DNA of 64,000 bases from assembly GCA_958295665.1 (NCBI GenBank), contig OY282560.1:54808333-54872332 (forward strand). The letters are read 5' to 3'. This stretch comes from Tipula vernalis (Eukaryota; Arthropoda; Insecta; Diptera; Tipulidae). The notes beneath the pieces are model-generated. The model made no database searches. It was not told the DNA's origin and saw only the letters and a list, made by a program, of their open reading frames with translations. Of the stretch, positions 44,728 through 56,339 are shown one piece after another. The position numbers and the translations under genes were made by a program. The first letter of the stretch is position 1. Every line of letters begins with the position of its first letter.

Positions 44728-44865
44728 GTTATGTAGAATTTCGGCCATCTGCCTTTAAGCATAAAAAGTTAAAAACCAAAAATGTATTATACCATATATT
44801 ATATCTAATGCTGTTGTGTAGAGTCTTGGCCATCTGCCATTGAGTATAAAACTAAATTTTTGACA
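44728..44865 (+). repeat. Imperfect ~85-bp-spaced direct repeat downstream of gypsy C
   Basis: GTAGAATTTCGGCCATCTGCC with AAGCATAAAAAGTTA near 44735 and GTAGAGTCTTGGCCATCTGCC with GAGTATAAAACTAA near 44818 are two diverged copies. Both contain a TATAAAA/CATAAAA-like box. This could be duplicated LTR regulatory sequence, but no LTR pair is defined. Confidence 0.5.
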
Positions 44866-46479
44866 TCATAAGAAAAGCGCTTAGTCATTAAGAATTAATT
44901 ATTTTTGTAAAAAATGAAATAAAAAAACTTTCTTACTTACTTACTTCTTACCAACCATCAAGGCGTAAACATCTAGTTAACAAAATAATAAAACCTTAAA
45001 TTTAAAATATGAAATTTTGGATAAATTTATAATAAAAATAAATTGAATTATTTACTAGAACCAACAAAGTTATTGCACCTTCTTTTGTACCGGGTTTATT
45101 TATTGTTCGTGGTACCCGGAACCTTGGTACGAAAACACACCCTGATAGTGAAAGCCGAGGAGACTCACCTAAGACAAACACATCAGAAAAACAAAATACT
45201 ACGACGTCCACGTCATTGTTCCACAAAATTTGATTTTTGCGAGTTCAGCGCTATCTGCAAAAAAAAAAATGTTTAAAAAAAATTGTTGCAGGATCTGAAT
45301 CTGCAATACAAAATGGGGATTTTAAATTTTAAAGATTTTAAAGTCTCCTCAAAAAAGAGGAATGGAGATTTTTGATTGGAGTGAGTTTTTTGGAGTGATT
45401 CCCCCCCAAATATTAACTTTTCATTTGGAGATGTCTTCACTTAAATCAATCATCCATCTCAATAGTACACAAGGCTCTGTAGATCATGAAGTTTTGTTAA
45501 GAAGGCCGAAGTTATTCTCAGGAAGTCAAGCACAAGTCGCCATTAACGGGTAAGGTCACCAAATAATTCACTAGGGTGTAATCGAGTTTGATAATTAATC
45601 ATAAAATAATTAATTAAGTAAACCGGTTGATGGATATATAAAATTTGCAATACAAAGAACATTGGATTCTTGTTACAATGCAATCTGTAGCATAATTTTG
45701 CACCACATTAAAAGCAAGACAGGGAAGTAATTTTACAAAAAAAATGATTTTCAATTAAATTAATTAAATCTAACCGTGCGCGAATGGCAGAAATTGATAC
45801 ACATTATTTACCTATACAGTCGCTATTCCATTTTAATAGTTGTTTTGTTGTTCGTGTAAGGTACCTTCAGTTATTGCTTCCAATTGATTTAAATTCTATG
45901 AAATTAATTGAAATTGATTTTAATTTTTATTGCATTCGATAATTTTTTGAAATTTTTGTTATACATATGTATATTATACGTATCCAGCTCCTCGTACACT
46001 ATTTAATTAATTAATTTGCTGTTTTTGTTGTTGTTGTTATTATTAAGATTTTAAACTGAAGCACGAATCATTTTTTTTTTTTTTTTTGTGCAATAAATTT
46101 TCCCTCGACTTTGTGTATTATTTACCAGAAGTTAAACTTTTATTGTATTTTTATTTATCTTATTTGTTTACTACTTACATTTTTCATCATAGCTACATAA
46201 ACAAAATAAGATCTCACACATAGCAGCCGATTCGATTACATGAATGATAAAAAAATACGGCAGATTGAAGATAAAAATAGTTTTTGTTATTTTTATTTAA
46301 TTTCCGATTTGCTGATGCAAAAAAAAAATGATGTAGATTGTAGTAGAATTTAGATCGCGTTGCAATAAAATTGGGATTGAGATGAGGGGAAGTTTAAAAT
46401 CATTCAATGTTTTTGTTCGGCAATCAAGACGTTTCTTTCCTCACTTTAAAAAAAAAAATTGTATCGCCTTCGCTTCTGT
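44866..46479. other. No gene recognised; AT-rich
   Basis: It includes a small block at 45090-45240 of higher complexity (GGTACCCGGAACCTTGG) with a minus-strand frame of no recognisable family. The remainder is homopolymer-rich. Confidence 0.45.
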
Positions 46480-46770
46480 ACCATTAGCAGGCAAACTTAA
46501 ATATTTTCCGAATTGGGTGCCAGCCTGCGCACACGGGTCCGACTAGTTTTCGTTTAGGTTGGCTAGAGACTTTCGGGCTGGGTGTAATAATGAGAAGCGA
46601 TTGTCTGGGGGAAAGAATTTGTTACACGCCGCTTATAAAAGGAAGGAAACAAATGGCACTAACCTGTGAGTAGCGTGTTTCGCACACCCAATATCAATCC
46701 TTGTTACGGTAGGGCGTATTGCTTCACTTCTGCTAATCCGCTCTCTTTACTCGTCCTTCGTTTTCCATAC
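46480..46770. promoter_or_regulatory. GC-richer island with TATA-like box, candidate LTR or promoter
   Basis: A block of about 290 bp with base composition unlike its surroundings. TTATAAAAGG at about 46634 could be a plus-strand TATA box; read on the minus strand the same site is also TATA-like. TGGCACCCAA on the minus strand near 46524-46515 differs by one base from the start of a tRNA-Lys primer-binding sequence. No second copy was found in the window, so a solo LTR is possible but unproven. Confidence 0.3.
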
Positions 46771-47800
46771 ACTTAATCTTACACTTAGTTTTTAATTATG
46801 ATCTTATTTTTCTTTTCTTTAATTTTATGTTTGCTATTTTCTTTTGTGAGTTTCGTTTTTTTTTTTATTTAGACATTTTCTATGCGTCTTTTACTTGATT
46901 GTCCCGTTAGACCACTTATAAATTATTTTTGACACACAACCAATGAGAATAAAAAACACCATGGACACAACGGATTTTTGAAGCAGGGCCTCGCCGAATA
47001 TAATCAATTCGGCTACTCGCGACGTTTTCCTTTTGGTCAAATCCTCACAAAACTCACTTCTTCTTTCCACACACAAAAAGAAAACACTAAAATCCAATAG
47101 GGAATTACCGCACCTTCATGTTTGAAGCTTCCCAATTTTTTTATTTTTCTGGTTTTTTTGTCCACTTTATCACGTGAGATTTTTTTTTGACTATTCGTTC
47201 GCCGTTTCTCGGTCTTTTTTCCTCCGGAATCTTCTGCATCACCCATTTTTATAGCTTCATTGGCGTTCTCCTTATTGATTTAGCTGTCATCTTCATTGCC
47301 CCCCAATCAACCTATAATCACGCTACCTTATCATCTTCATAGAAAATACATTGTAGCGTATACTGTGCCGCACTCTTCCATTCATTCTCTACCATTTTGT
47401 GAGTGTTTATATTTGAAGACGTCAAACTTTTATATTATGTTTTTTTTCAAGAATGTGGGTTGAGAATCAATTATCAACATGGAAAGTTGATCCGTTTCAA
47501 TCGATCCCCAATAGGGAAACTAAAATTTTTGGGAAATCAATTTACCAAAAATTTTCGTTCCGTAAAAGTTTGTACCTGCTCCTTCTTTTATTTTAATTTT
47601 TTTTTTTTTGTAAGAAACTTCCGAGTTATTTAGCCTTACTTTTCTTAAATTAATTTGCTTGCTCCTACTAACCCGCACACACTAAATCTATTCAAGACAT
47701 TTCATGTAGGCAACTACTTTGTGATCGCCCTACAAATCTCTGACTGTAACGTCAGTTTGCTTATTCAAGGACAAAAAAAAAACAAATTACATTTTACTAA
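46771..47800. other. 3' flank of gypsy D; no recognised gene
   Basis: Two short overlapping minus-strand frames at 47246-46891 (one lysine-rich, one with a hydrophobic VVSMVFFILIG segment) match no family I know. A T-rich run at 47597-47608 (A-rich with AAGAAGGAG in minus sense) could be a polypurine tract of gypsy D. Confidence 0.4.
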
Positions 47801-50782
47801 CTACACATTCAAATCCGTTATGTCATTGGCATGGAACTTCCCAATCACCTTTCCGTTCAAATGTTCTAACAAATACGTATTCGTCCCTATTGCCCTTACC
47901 ACCCTACACTTTTCATAAACACCATCTAGTTGCGCCGTATAATTTTCTGCAGCTTTTGACTGTCTGTATGCTTTTTTAAGAAATATTTCCCCAGGTATAA
48001 ATTGTTTTGGGCGAGTTCGCAGGTTATACCGCTTTGAGTATTTTTCGTATGCTTTGTTCAAATTTTCTTGGATAGTTTTATATACTTTATCCATACGGTC
48101 AGCGGAATTCGATCCAACTGCTCCCGATTTCGTCAAATCGTTAGTTAGAGCTGGGTTAGCGGTACCTATAACCCGCATCTCTCTCCCAAAATTGGCGTAG
48201 TATGGAGTGAATCCCGAACTGTCATGAACAGCCGTACATAAGCCACACACGATCCTCTCCCAGATGCTCGTCTCATACCCTCTGATCTTCATCCAGATAA
48301 TTCCTAATCGCCGCCAAAAACACTTCGGTTAACCCTTTCCGCTGGATTGGCTTTTGGATGATATGCCGCGTTCAGCCAATGGTCGATACCATATTTTACC
48401 ATCAATTCCTTAAACTTTTTTGAGGTAAATTGGCTACCATTATCTGAGATCAGGATCAATGGCACTCCAAAGGTTAGGAAAACTGACCCTTCCAATATTC
48501 TTTGTAGTGACATTGACTCAGTCCGTCTCACCGCCTTTAAAATTACGAACTTTGTGAACACATCCAGTACCACCAAAATGTACTGGTTCCCTTGTTTCGA
48601 CCTTGGGTAAGGTCCCATGTAATCCACCGCGATCATATCCCACGGTTCTGTGGGTGTTCTTGGCTTTCCCATGGCAACTTTCCCACTCACTGTGCGGTGT
48701 TTATTTATCTGACATCCTTCACACCTTTTTATATAGTTTTCAACATCCTTTCCCATTCGCGGCCAGAAATAAGCAGCTCTCACTCTTTTCAAAGTTTTCG
48801 CGAAGCCCAGGTGTGCCGCTAAAGGACTGTCATGGTTTTCTTTTAACACTTCATTAACTAATGACTTTGGAACATAGAGTTTCCAGCTCATGACACTCGT
48901 ACCATCCTCTAATTTCGTATGGCAATACCTGTATATTTGGTTTTCTTCTATGCGGTAATTTGGGTACTTCTCGGGATTCGCTTGAACCCTACTTTTTACA
49001 CGTTGATAGGTTGGATCATCCGGCAATCTCGTTGAATCGACTTCGATGGACTCAATGGCACGTGAAAGAGCATCCGGCACTATGTTGTGTTTCCCCTTCC
49101 GATGCAGGAGTTCGAAATCGAATTGTTGAAGTTTCATGGACCAACGGGCTAGACAAGATGCCGGGTCCTTAAAGTTCCTCAACCATATCAATGAAGCGCA
49201 GTGAGTGATCATTCTAAACTTCACGCCATCAATATACGGTCGGAATTTTTCGATAGCGAGCACAACGGCCAAGCACTCTCTCTCCGTTGCTGGATACTTT
49301 CGCTGAGTTGAAGTTAGTTTTTGACTCATGTATGCTATCACCTTTTCTCCTCCGTCATCTTCCTGGGTCAGTACAGCCCCAATACCGGTGTCAGACGCAT
49401 CTGTCTGTATGGTAAATGGTTTGCCAAAATCAGGATTAACCAATATTGGCGCGGACACCAAGAGAGACTTTAATTTGGTGAAAGCGTTTTGTGCCTCATC
49501 AGGCCAGCAAAAGGGTTTGCTAGTCTTCCTCAGAAGGTTGGTGATTGGTGCCGTTACCTTGGAAAAACCTGCGATAAACCGACGGTACCAACCCGCTAAA
49601 CCAATCAGTCTTCGGACGTCCTTGATGCACTTCGGCGTCGCGAAGTTTAAGATTCCCGTAATTTTTTCAGGATCGACCCTCAATCCGTGTTCATCCAGAA
49701 TATATCCAAGATATTTGATCTCCTTTAGACAAAATCGTGATTTTTCCAAGCTAATCGTGAGATTAGCCTTGCGCAGACGTTCGGCTACATCTTTCAATAG
49801 TGTAATATCCTCCTCGAACGTCTGCGACATCACGATAATGTCATCCAGATATACAAATACCCTGGGCTCCAGATCAACCCCGAGTACCTGGTCTATCAGC
49901 CGGCAAAGAGTTTGACTGGCATTGCACAGCCCAAAATTCATTCTCTTATACTGGAATAATCCCTTGCCAGGTACTATTAATGCCGTTTTGGGTCGCGAAG
50001 CCGCACTTAGCTCAATTTGCCAGAACGCATCACTTCAATACAGCGTCTGCGAGCGTCTAGACAAAACCGAATTTTGCCGGAAGGTTTTTTAACACAAACT
50101 ACCTGGTGTGCCCATTCAGTAGGTCCCGTCGGCTCTATCACTCCCAACCTTAGCATGCGGTCCAATTCTACATTCATATCATCTTGATAAAATGGAGAGA
50201 CAGACCGTGCCCTCATTCTAACAGTTTTAGCATCTCCTGTATCGATGTTATGTTTTATTAGAGAAGCACATCCGAGCATGTGCGGGGTAGTTTAAGGAAT
50301 AAACCGGTCATTTTGTTTAACTCTTCCTTCTCCTGATCGTTTAGCCGGTGTGCCTTAAAATCATTATTTATTAACTCCGCGACCTGTTCAACACTATCGC
50401 CGAATCCCTTTGGCTCCATTGATGGTTGAATGCCGAATACCCTCCAAAAATCCATACCGCAAATTAATTCTGTGGTGATGGAGGGGGCAATCAGTGTCCT
50501 AACTACCTGATATTGATCATATGCCACACATGGTACATCCGCAGCGCTTTTGATTTGGTGTGTTGTTCCATAGGCCGTCTTGATCTTGGCGTCATAAGGT
50601 CCTAGCGCAATCCCTAATCTAGTTAGCAATCCCGACGTTTTGCCCCCTAGAATCGTACAACTAGCACCCGAGTCAAGTAACCCTACTAATCCGTACCCTA
50701 GGACCTCAACCTCCACATGAGGACGATCATCTTCCTTCACCGACACTACAAATGCGATTTCGTCCTCTTTCGCATGGCGCAA
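47801..50782 (-). pseudogene. Gypsy D pol: protease, RT, RNase H, integrase; small RT deletion and frameshifts
   Basis: Protease at 50782-50450 has the active-site LLDSGASCTILG. The RT N-terminus at 50279-50007 (LDRMLRLGVIEPTGPTEW, KKPSGKIRFCLDAR) is followed by a gap of about 40 residues that removes the first catalytic Asp. The frame at 49941-48304 then carries MNFGLCNASQTLCRL, the YLDD box (49851-49840), the thumb (LIGLAGWYRRFIAGFS), RNase H (IQTDASDTGIGAVL, ATERECLAVVLAI) and integrase (HLGFAKTL, CEGCQINK, AVDYMGPYPRS, ISDNGSQFTS, NPAERVNRSV). A frame change near 48300 leads to the C-terminus, 48292-47801. Domain order is the canonical Ty3/gypsy order. Confidence 0.88.
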
Positions 50783-51029
50783 GTTTTCTGGCTCCTTGTT
50801 CCTTTTATCTTTTACAGGTTTATTCCCTCTACTCCGACTCCACTCCTACTTTCCCTAATTGGTTGCTCCTTAAAGTACCACCCGTCTTTATCAATGCTGA
50901 TCGTTTTATTGTCTGGGATCTTTGCAGTTATCGAAGCTCGCTGATCCCTTACGACTCCGATTGCCGGTTTAAAGTGCTGTTTGTATCTTTTACATCAAAC
51001 ATTAGCTTGGCTCCTTTATGATCCTTCGG

Positions 51030-52468
51030 GCAGTTAGTTGTCGCTATGCCCTCTTTACCGCAACACCAACAATATATTCGGCTTCTCGACTCCGGGCAAT
51101 CCAAGTGTCCATGACCTCGCTGGTGACAATTCTAACATGCAAATCCTCTTCTTTGGAATTTATTATGATTGAAGCTTTTGGCTCTTGGAGTCACCGGTTT
51201 TTCAACTCTCTGCACTGAATATACTTCTTTGTTTGGTGTGTCATCGACCTTAACCTCAGCGCAATTTCTTTGATTAGTTTGTTTTTTGGAAGGGAAACAC
51301 GCTGACTCCATCGCTCTGCCTTTCATCTCGAGCTGCTGTTTTCTTGCCTGAATAAATTTAGCATCATCCAACTTTTTGCATTGCGTCATGAGATCCGCTA
51401 CTGTGTTTATATTTGACAAAGATAGGCTTCCTCTAGAGGTGGATACATTTTGCGGAATAATTTCTCCATCTGAGTCATGAACGTTGCAACCGTTTCCCTA
51501 GGTAGTTGTAGCCTCATTAGTATCTCCTCTCGCATGATGAAGTCATAATCTTTTGGAAGGAATCTAGCTTTTAATCCTCTAACTAATTCATTCCAATTGT
51601 GGAACGTCTCGCCATATACCTCAAACCATTCGAGAGCCGTACCTTTTAACAGCATGAATATGCCCCTGAAAACATCACTTTTGCTGAATCCTGATGCCCT
51701 TGCGTGCATATCTACCTTCAAAAGAAAGTCCGTGAGTGACGTATTTTCATCCCCTGAAAACCGAATTTCCCATCTGCTAATTTGGGCTAATGTTTTTATG
51801 AGAAAATGGGAGCTGTCACGGGATATTTTGCTCTCAATACCGGATTCCTGGAAGACTTCATCTATCCTAGAGTCTGCTCTATCGTCTTCTCCAGTCACCT
51901 TATGACTCTGAAACTGTCGAAGATCGGCTAAGTTATTCCGCATATTGGCTTGTCGATTAGCTGCAACTTCCTTTAACATCTCCTTCCTCGCGTTTGCCGA
52001 CGTACCCGGTATCGGCTCTGATATCAAGGAGTTTAGTGACTTCCGCATTTTCGGGAATATTCCACGTCCTCGCCCTCCAATGAAATGTTGTTCAGGTGAT
52101 GTACCGGGTGATGAAGCCGACCATCTTAAAATTCTCTCCACGTTCTTCTCCAAACCTTGTAGTATCGTGTGGGAATCTTTTACGTTAGTTGAAGCTCTAC
52201 GGGCCCTCTCGTACAAATGACGCATCGTGCTATTTAAATTTTTTAAAGCTGCTACATCATCCACTTTTAATTTCAGTTTTAAGTCATTCTGTAAGCGTTG
52301 TAGTTCATCCATACAATCATTGAAATCGCGCTTTGTACCGCATGGAGCATCTGGCATCTTTTCCTCTTTCTCCAATAAGTTTTTAAGTGAAATCTTCTTA
52401 TTTCGTAACGTTCCTGCTTGATCCGCACCTCTTATTGTTAGCTCATAATTGACTTGTTCTTCATTCAA
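51030..52468 (-). pseudogene. Gypsy D gag with two zinc knuckles
   Basis: Residues 1-353 run from 52468 in one frame. The N-half is helical and charged (LQRLQNDLKLKLKVDD). The capsid-like part has ISRWEIRFSGDENTSLTDFL, then FMLLKGTALEWFEVYGE and LKARFLPKDYD. A frame change near 51410 leads to 51419-51132 (VADLMTQCKKLDDAKFIQAR). The nucleocapsid follows: CHQRGHGHLDC with an in-frame TAG just before it at about 51137, and a second Cys cluster CWCCGKEGIATTNC that lacks the usual His. The break between gag and protease spans about 250 bp of decayed sequence. Confidence 0.83.
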
Positions 52469-52659
52469 CGCGCTTGCCTCTAATTGGAAATCCTGAATTG
52501 ATACTGAGTTGTATTTGATGACATCTGAAGTTGAACTTTATAACTAAAACTGTTATAATTTATATGTACTAAAAATTATTTGTATAATTGTTATAACTTT
52601 ATTTAAGATATTTTTTGAGTCACTCTCTTTATAGCTGTCAAGCGTAACGCTTTAGGGAA

Positions 52660-54999
52660 ATACTAGAATCACTGGTAAAACATTTCCGAATAGATGATGC
52701 TAGTTTCATAGAAGCTTTTCAGAGATTAGTTAAACGATACGACCAGAACCGCATTCGCGGTCTGAAAACCCTTGGGCCAAGTGGATTGTTGGTTCGTTTA
52801 TCTAGCGGAAAAAAATTACCCTGCAGTTATGGCGACAAGAATCTTCAGAACAAGATTTCCCAACAATTGAACAATTATTGGAGTCCCTGAACAAGAGGAT
52901 GAACTCTCTCGAAGGTTTCAAGCAGCAAACGAACTAGCTTCACAGCAAACAAAGCACGCCCGTGAAAACCTTTCTAACTAACCAAATTGCGCATTATGTA
53001 CCGGTCAGCAGCACCGTGCCTTTGCGATTCTCCTAAGTTTTTTACAAATGAACTTAGATCAAAGTAGGCAATACGTGAATAAGAGTTCCAGGTGATAAGG
53101 GCATAGCATATACGACTGCAAATCAAAGGGGTGATGTCATCAGTATAGAAGAAGGCACCATTCACTAGTCCACATTGAGCAAAACACCAATACTGTGTCA
53201 GGGCAAGTACCGCATTTGAATTGTCTGAATATTAAAAATCCATCAATTCGAATGGCGTTACCAATTTGCATTCATCACATACCAGCAAGGGTGCTGACCT
53301 ATTTTTACCGACTGCACTGGTTGAAATTTGTGATAAATTCGGAATATGGCAGCCCTGTCGTGCTCTGTTGGACCCCGCCTGCTTAAGCCGGCATAGTCTT
53401 TCAAGATCCAATGGAAAGTTTCCAATTAATACTCTAAACGGTGGAAATGCCGGTAGAGTATGTAAGAGGTGTATGTTCACCTGTAATGAGATCAATAACT
53501 AACACTCAATTTAACATCGACCTCAACGCATTTATAATATCGAAAATTATATCAAACTTCCCTTCGCAAGCTATCGACCGCGAAAAATTGACATATCTGA
53601 ACCAAACTGTCGTTAGCCGACCCTGATTTTCATATACCCGGCGCTATAGATCTTTTGATTGGATGTGATAGATTTTGAATGCTCATATCCGATGGTCCGA
53701 TAGTCGATGCAGTAGAAAAGCCTGTTGCGCTAAATGCGAAGTTAGGGTGGATTTTCGGAAGAGTAAACCAAATATATGATCAACCCAACCAAATCATAAC
53801 ATGCAGCTGTTGCACAATTCAATGACGAGGAAAAGCTTTGTATGGAATTCTTCGATAAACATTTAAAACAAGATGAGCCGAGTAAATTTATCGTCTCATT
53901 ACCTTTCAAACCAAATAGACCCATGTTGGGTGATCCACTTAACCAAACGCTCAGAAAGTTCAGCTCATTCGAACAGAAACTGGAAAAAAATCTGCAACTC
54001 TACAAGGATTATACTAAATTCATGACGGAATACGAAGAGCTCGGTCATATGGAGCTAATCCCAGCCAGCAGGTCAAATCGACCGACCAAATCACACCAAC
54101 CGGTGTTTAAGGAAGCCAGTACAACCACCAAGTTATGCGTTGGGTTTGACGCTTCAGCGAGATCAATATCGGGCTTATCTATTAATGAAACATTGATGGT
54201 CGGCCGACTGTACAACAGTCGCTCTCAGAGATACTAATTAGATTCCGCAAATACCGTTATATGTTCAGGGCGGATATTGAGAAAATGTTCCGTCAAGTCT
54301 GGATTAAATCTTACATCACCGATAAAACATTATCGTCTTCTTACCAATTCATACGGCACAGCGTCAGCGTCATTCATAGCAACTCAAGCGCTTACTAAAT
54401 TAGCCCACCTCCATCTTGAGAGTCATCCGCACGCAGCAAGGCAAAGCTACTGGAAAACATACTCGAAGACGATAGAGAAATTTCTATCCGTGAAATAAGC
54501 GAAGGGAATAAATTGATTTCCATACTGTAGGGATTAAATTCGACCCACAAGCTGATAGATTTTCCTTTAATGTTTCGCTACCAGTGTCAACTAAATTAAC
54601 CAAAAGAAGCTTGTTATCCGAAGCCTCACGCATTTTCGACCCAATGGGATGGGTGGCCCTATTAAAACTCGATTGGAACGACCAACTTCCGTTAGATGTT
54701 GCAAGACAATGGATAGATACACGGGCCAGATTAAATTTAATTGAAACGGTCAAAGTACCAAGATAGCTAAATATATATACAACCACAACACTGCACCTGT
54801 GTGGGTTCGCCGACGCATCAAACTTTGCATACGCCGCTATCATATACGCGAACGCTAAATTCCGATGGAGAAGTACTTGCCAACCTAATTACTGCAAAAA
54901 CCAAGGTCGCACCCGTATAGTTCACCACAACAGCAAGATTAGAATTATGTGCGGCGCTTTTACTTATTCGATTGTTAACGTTGGTCATGAAGTCCTTGG
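52660..54999 (+). pseudogene. BEL/Pao gag-protease-RT portion
   Basis: A gag-like stretch (FIEAFQRLVKRYDQNRIRG) begins near 52700. The protease segment is at about 53280-53400: DLFLPTALVEICDKFG, then CRALLDPACLS, where BEL/Pao proteases normally have LDSAS or LDSGS, so the active-site Ser is altered. RT is at 53842-54237 (YEELGHMELIPAS, TTTKLCVGFDASARS) and then in another frame, RADIEKMFRQVWI near 54270. The YVDD box is missing between 54440 and 54540. The thumb/RNase H part is at 54584-54980 (EASRIFDPMGWVALL, LCGFADASNFAYA). Confidence 0.82.
54995..54999 (+). repeat. Left 5-bp target duplication of the nested LTR element
   Basis: CTTGG, repeated at 59788-59792. Length fits Ty3/gypsy integrases. 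Confidence 0.9.
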
Positions 55000-55244
55000 T
55001 GTTACATATTCTATATATATATAATTTGAATAAAATGTTATGTTATAAGTATATTTATAATAATGAAATCTAGATGTCACTAGTAACTGGAATTTGTAAT
55101 GCATACGTGATGTAACACTAAAAAAATATATATTTTGTTAGCTGACGTACTTCCGGCATGTTGAATAAATGAACCAAACTGAATGAACGTGTTTTAATTA
55201 AAATACTTAAACATCCAATTAAATATAAATGGAAAATAATAACA
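55000..55244 (+). repeat. 5' LTR of the nested element
   Basis: TGTTACATATTC to AATAACA with TG/CA ends. It contains TATATATATAATTTGAATAAAA near its start. Compared with the 3' LTR there is one substitution (ATGTTATG against ATGTTTTG) and a one-base difference in an A run. Confidence 0.95.
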
Positions 55245-55257
55245 TGGTGTCAGAAGT
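55245..55257 (+). other. Primer-binding site, complementary to tRNA-Leu 3' end
   Basis: TGGTGTCAGAAGT starts directly at the LTR end. It is the complement of the 3' end of metazoan tRNA-Leu(CAA) (ACTTCTGACACCA). This tRNA would prime minus-strand DNA synthesis. Confidence 0.85.
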
Positions 55258-55402
55258 TAAAGTGAATTAAAATTTCTTTGTCAAAAAGTTAAATTAATTT
55301 GTCATTTGTCAAAAAATTAAAGAAAATTTGATAAATAACTAAAAAAAAAAAAAAAAAAATTTTTGTCGTAAAATTAAAAAAAATTTGTCAAAATAAATAA
55401 AT

Positions 55403-56339
55403 ATGTCGCATATTGGTAATCTAGCACCATTAAAATGCCCTAAGGAATGGAGCATATGGCTTCAAAAAATTCAACTTTTTTATAAAAGGAAATGGTTATC
55501 AAGCGTTCGCTGATAAACGAAAAAACGCACTTTTATTGCAATTCATCGGCGACAAGTATATCGAAACATTTAATGCCTTCAACATGGATGAAGAAAAAGT
55601 TACTCATCAGGAACTAATCGAAGAATTTCAGAAACATTTCCAGCCTGAAAAAAACATAACCCTTAAAAGGCAAGAATTTTTCCGAAGGAAACAAAAAAAT
55701 GATGAGGGTGTAGAGGAATATCTCACAGCAATAAAAAATTTGGCGAGAGACTGTGACCTAGGCGAAAAAGAGGATGAATTTGTGAAAGATTTGTTCATTG
55801 CGGGGCTTAATGAGAAAAATAACGAAGTTTAAAAGGAACTGTTAAGGCGGGAAAATACAACCATAAAGGATTTACTAAAAGTGGCAAGGATAGTAAATAC
55901 GGCGAATAGCGAAGTTGACAACGCAGTAAAAGATAGACAGGAGGAAGAGCAACACGTCCTAAGCATAAGGAAAGGACATTTTGTACAGTCTGGTAATAGA
56001 AATAAGAATTTTAATAATAAATCAACTAATTTTCAGGGTCGTAATTTGAATTTGAAACCGTCAAATTTTAATCACAATAGTAAAACTACTTGTACAAGAT
56101 GTGGTCAAGTTCATAACTATGTGTGTCCTGCTCGAAATGCCACATGTTCATACTGTAAAAAGGTTGGACATTTTGTTAAATGTTGTTTTAAAAATAGAAA
56201 GAAAATTAAATATGTCGAAACGGATGAAAATTCAAATTACGATGCTGATAGTGAAATTAGTGAAATATTCGTGGGAATTGTTAATAGGACAATGAACACA
56301 GATGGAAATGGGTGGTTTGTTAGTATAGGTCATAAATAA
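55403..56339 (+). pseudogene. Nested element gag with zinc knuckles
   Basis: The ATG at 55403 (MSHIGNLAPLKCPKEW) opens a frame that shifts near 55485 and continues as NALLLQFIGDKYIETFNAF. The capsid segment LIEEFQKHFQPEKNITLKR and RQKNDEGVEEYLTAIKNLA follow. An in-frame TAA at 55830-55832 interrupts it. The nucleocapsid has CTRCGQVHNYVC and CSYCKKVGHFVKCC (the second is a C-x2-C-x4-H-x4-C knuckle), at about 56091-56190. The frame ends at 56339, overlapping the start of pol in another frame. Confidence 0.87.

Larger units (their letters stand above)
47801..52468 (-). mobile_element. Gypsy copy D: Ty3/gypsy element, second lineage, nearly complete coding region
   Basis: Minus strand: gag 52468-51030, protease, RT, RNase H and integrase at 50782-47801. 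It differs in gag and pol from gypsy A-C but shares the GPYPRSKQGN type of integrase. LTRs were not identified: upstream of gag only about 190 bp separate it from BEL/Pao sequence, with no primer-binding site, so the 5' end appears truncated. Confidence 0.85.

Noticed and set aside
46891..47246. Two small minus-strand frames, lysine-rich and hydrophobic
   Set aside because: They overlap in different frames and match no known family; could be chance or exon pieces, so not called as genes.
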